Shown in pieces: positions 62,883-64,000 of a stretch of 64,000 bases of DNA. Within the stretch, counting starts at the first letter, position 1. Each line of letters begins with the position of its first letter. This DNA comes from Agrobacterium tumefaciens. Lineage in GTDB: Bacteria; Pseudomonadota; Alphaproteobacteria; Rhizobiales; Rhizobiaceae. The position numbers and the translations under genes are program-made. The notes under the pieces are model-generated. The model had not been told where the DNA came from. It did not search any database and saw nothing but the letters and a program-made list of their open reading frames with translations. The DNA lies in assembly GCA_025559845.1 (NCBI GenBank), contig CP048470.1, forward strand, positions 2,217,001 to 2,281,000, written 5' to 3'.

Positions 62883-64000
62883 ATGACCAACCGGACGACC
62901 AACGAACTTGAATATATCCCTCGCACTCGCGTACCTGACGCGAAATGGGCCGCGGTCTTCTCGCTCTCGCTCGGCGTTTTTGGACTTGTGACAGCGGAAT
63001 TCCTGCCGGTCAGTCTTTTGACCCCCGTCTCTGCCGATCTTTCGATCAGTCCTGGTATCGCTGGCCAATCCATCACGGTGACAGCACTCGTAGCCGCAGT
63101 TGCCGGACCCGCAGTTGTCATCGGTACCCGAAGCGTCGACCGCCGATTGACACTCCTGGGTCTTACGCTCCTTCTCATCATCTCCAGTACGCTTGCCGCG
63201 TTCGCAAACGGGCTTTCAATGCTTTTGGTATCGCGGGTCCTGCTCGGTATTGGGCTCGGCGGTTTCTGGGCGATGTCAGGTGCCCTTGCGCTGCGGCTTG
63301 TGCCGCTCGAAAAGCTACCGCGCGCGATGTCGATCATCCTCACGGGCGTGTCGCTTGCAACGGTTTGTGCAGCACCGGTTGGGGCATGGATTGGAGCGAC
63401 TTTGGGTTGGCGCGCTGCGTTCTCGGTTGCTGCGATCCTTGGCGTAGTTGCGTTCTTTGCCCAGATATTGACAGTACCTGCTCTCGCCCCGGCCGGAGCC
63501 CCGAGCTTAGGGACAATGTTCCGATTGTTGCAGCGGCCGCAATTGCGCATCGGTCTTCTGACTACCATGTTGGTTGTAGCGGGCCAGTTCGCAGGATTTA
63601 CGTATGTTCGCCCATTTCTCGAAGTGGTTCCGAAATTCGGGATCGAGGCGATTTCCTTTGCGCTTTTGGCCTATGGCGTCGGTGGTTTTTTCGGTAATTT
63701 CTTTGGTGGGTTCCTCGCAGAGCGCAATGCGGCGTGGGCTGTAACTATCGTTGCGATCCTGATCGCTGCATCGGCTTCTGTCCTGGTGCTTGCAGGTACG
63801 TCTCCAGTCATTGCATCCGTGGCGATCGCATTTTGGGGCTTTGCCTTCGGTGGTTTGCCCGTCACGGTACAGAGTTTTGTAACGCGGGTTGCGTCCGACG
63901 AAGCAGAGAGTGCCGGTGCGCTGTTGCTAACCACGTTTCAGATCGCCATTTCGAGCGGCGCCGTTCTCGGTGGGCTGCTGATCGATCTTCATGGTGCAAC
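62883..64000 (+). CDS. MFS exporter, NepI-like (3' end outside the window)
   Basis: An open frame from the ATG at 62883 to the window edge, 372 codons by my own translation, starting MTNRTTNELEYIPRTRVPDA. Helix 1 contains FGLVTAEFLPVSLLTPVSAD. Further pieces are GIAGQSITVTALVAAVAGP, VLLGIGLGGFWAMSGALALR and RPQLRIGLLTTMLVVAGQF. It resembles E. coli NepI, a purine-ribonucleoside proton antiporter, so efflux of nucleosides or drugs is likely. Stop codon not in the window. Divergent from the AraC gene. Confidence 0.87.
   Translation, partial: MTNRTTNELEYIPRTRVPDAKWAAVFSLSLGVFGLVTAEFLPVSLLTPVSADLSISPGIAGQSITVTALVAAVAGPAVVIGTRSVDRRLTLLGLTLLLIISSTLAAFANGLSMLLVSRVLLGIGLGGFWAMSGALALRLVPLEKLPRAMSIILTGVSLATVCAAPVGAWIGATLGWRAAFSVAAILGVVAFFAQILTVPALAPAGAPSLGTMFRLLQRPQLRIGLLTTMLVVAGQFAGFTYVRPFLEVVPKFGIEAISFALLAYGVGGFFGNFFGGFLAERNAAWAVTIVAILIAASASVLVLAGTSPVIASVAIAFWGFAFGGLPVTVQSFVTRVASDEAESAGALLLTTFQIAISSGAVLGGLLIDLHGA

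Noticed and set aside
62945..63697. 250-codon plus-strand frame and an overlapping minus-strand frame (62852-63568) at the right edge
   Set aside because: Both overlap the MFS gene in other frames. The MFS frame continues open to the window edge and translates into clear transporter helices.

Overview
The window looks like the secondary chromosome (or chromid) of a Rhizobiaceae bacterium of the Agrobacterium/Rhizobium group. It is moderately GC-rich, packed with ABC and TRAP uptake operons, each with its own GntR, ROK or ArsR regulator, and carries minCDE away from the main chromosome's housekeeping genes. From memory, the order sulfoquinovose cluster, then minCDE about 30 genes away, matches the linear chromosome of Agrobacterium tumefaciens. 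That is recall, not a computed comparison. No tRNA, rRNA, CRISPR array, transposase or integrase was recognised.

Layout. 1-500 (minus): start of a thiamine-precursor permease behind a TPP riboswitch. 521-10535: complete sulfoquinovose monooxygenase (sulfo-SMO) cluster. smoI, smoH, smoG, smoF, smoE and smoD lie on the minus strand, smoC, smoB and smoA on the plus strand. The encoded steps are import, glycoside cleavage, oxidative desulfonation and reduction of 6-oxo-glucose. 10577-15015: RND efflux pump and its periplasmic adaptor. 15217-21326: an organosulfur-type island without an obvious named counterpart. It has an ArsR regulator and a nu-class GST, divergent from an SsuA-like protein with no signal peptide, an SsuD-like flavin monooxygenase with altered active site, a fused TRAP permease and a Tat-type TRAP binding protein. 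21370-31008: two GntR genes, then a seven-gene operon. It encodes a polar amino-acid-type ABC importer, a DHDPS-family lyase, a 963-residue fusion of three opine-oxidase/HcnABC-type subunits, a hydantoinase and a DUF3830 protein.

31059-32303: aztD-like zinc chaperone behind a double Zur-like palindrome. 32606-40566 (minus): hexonate catabolism, with a ketoglutarate-semialdehyde-type dehydrogenase, mannonate dehydratase, L-idonate/L-gulonate-type dehydrogenase, TRAP transporter and GntR. 40821-41507: HAD phosphatase. 41945-43784: minCDE, with a consensus CtrA site upstream of minC. 43836-48066: two paralogous orphan amino-acid binding proteins and a membrane GGDEF-EAL protein. 48359-49720: amidase. 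49777-59733: sugar cluster with ThuA-like protein, two Gfo/Idh/MocA oxidoreductases, ROK repressor, sugar ABC transporter and sugar isomerase/epimerase. 59843-64000: glycerate 2-kinase, a DUF1304 membrane protein, an AraC regulator and the start of a NepI-like MFS exporter.

The main regulatory observations come from repeats read directly. A near-identical 21-bp element lies in both smo promoters. A 17-bp repeat sits exactly 21 nt from both divergent starts of the ArsR/sulfonate island. FadR-type palindromes lie by two GntR-controlled operons, and an 11-bp inverted pair flanks the ROK promoter region. Hairpins recur directly after binding-protein genes in five transport operons. Promoters were not mapped, and all functions rest on reading translated sequence without database searches.
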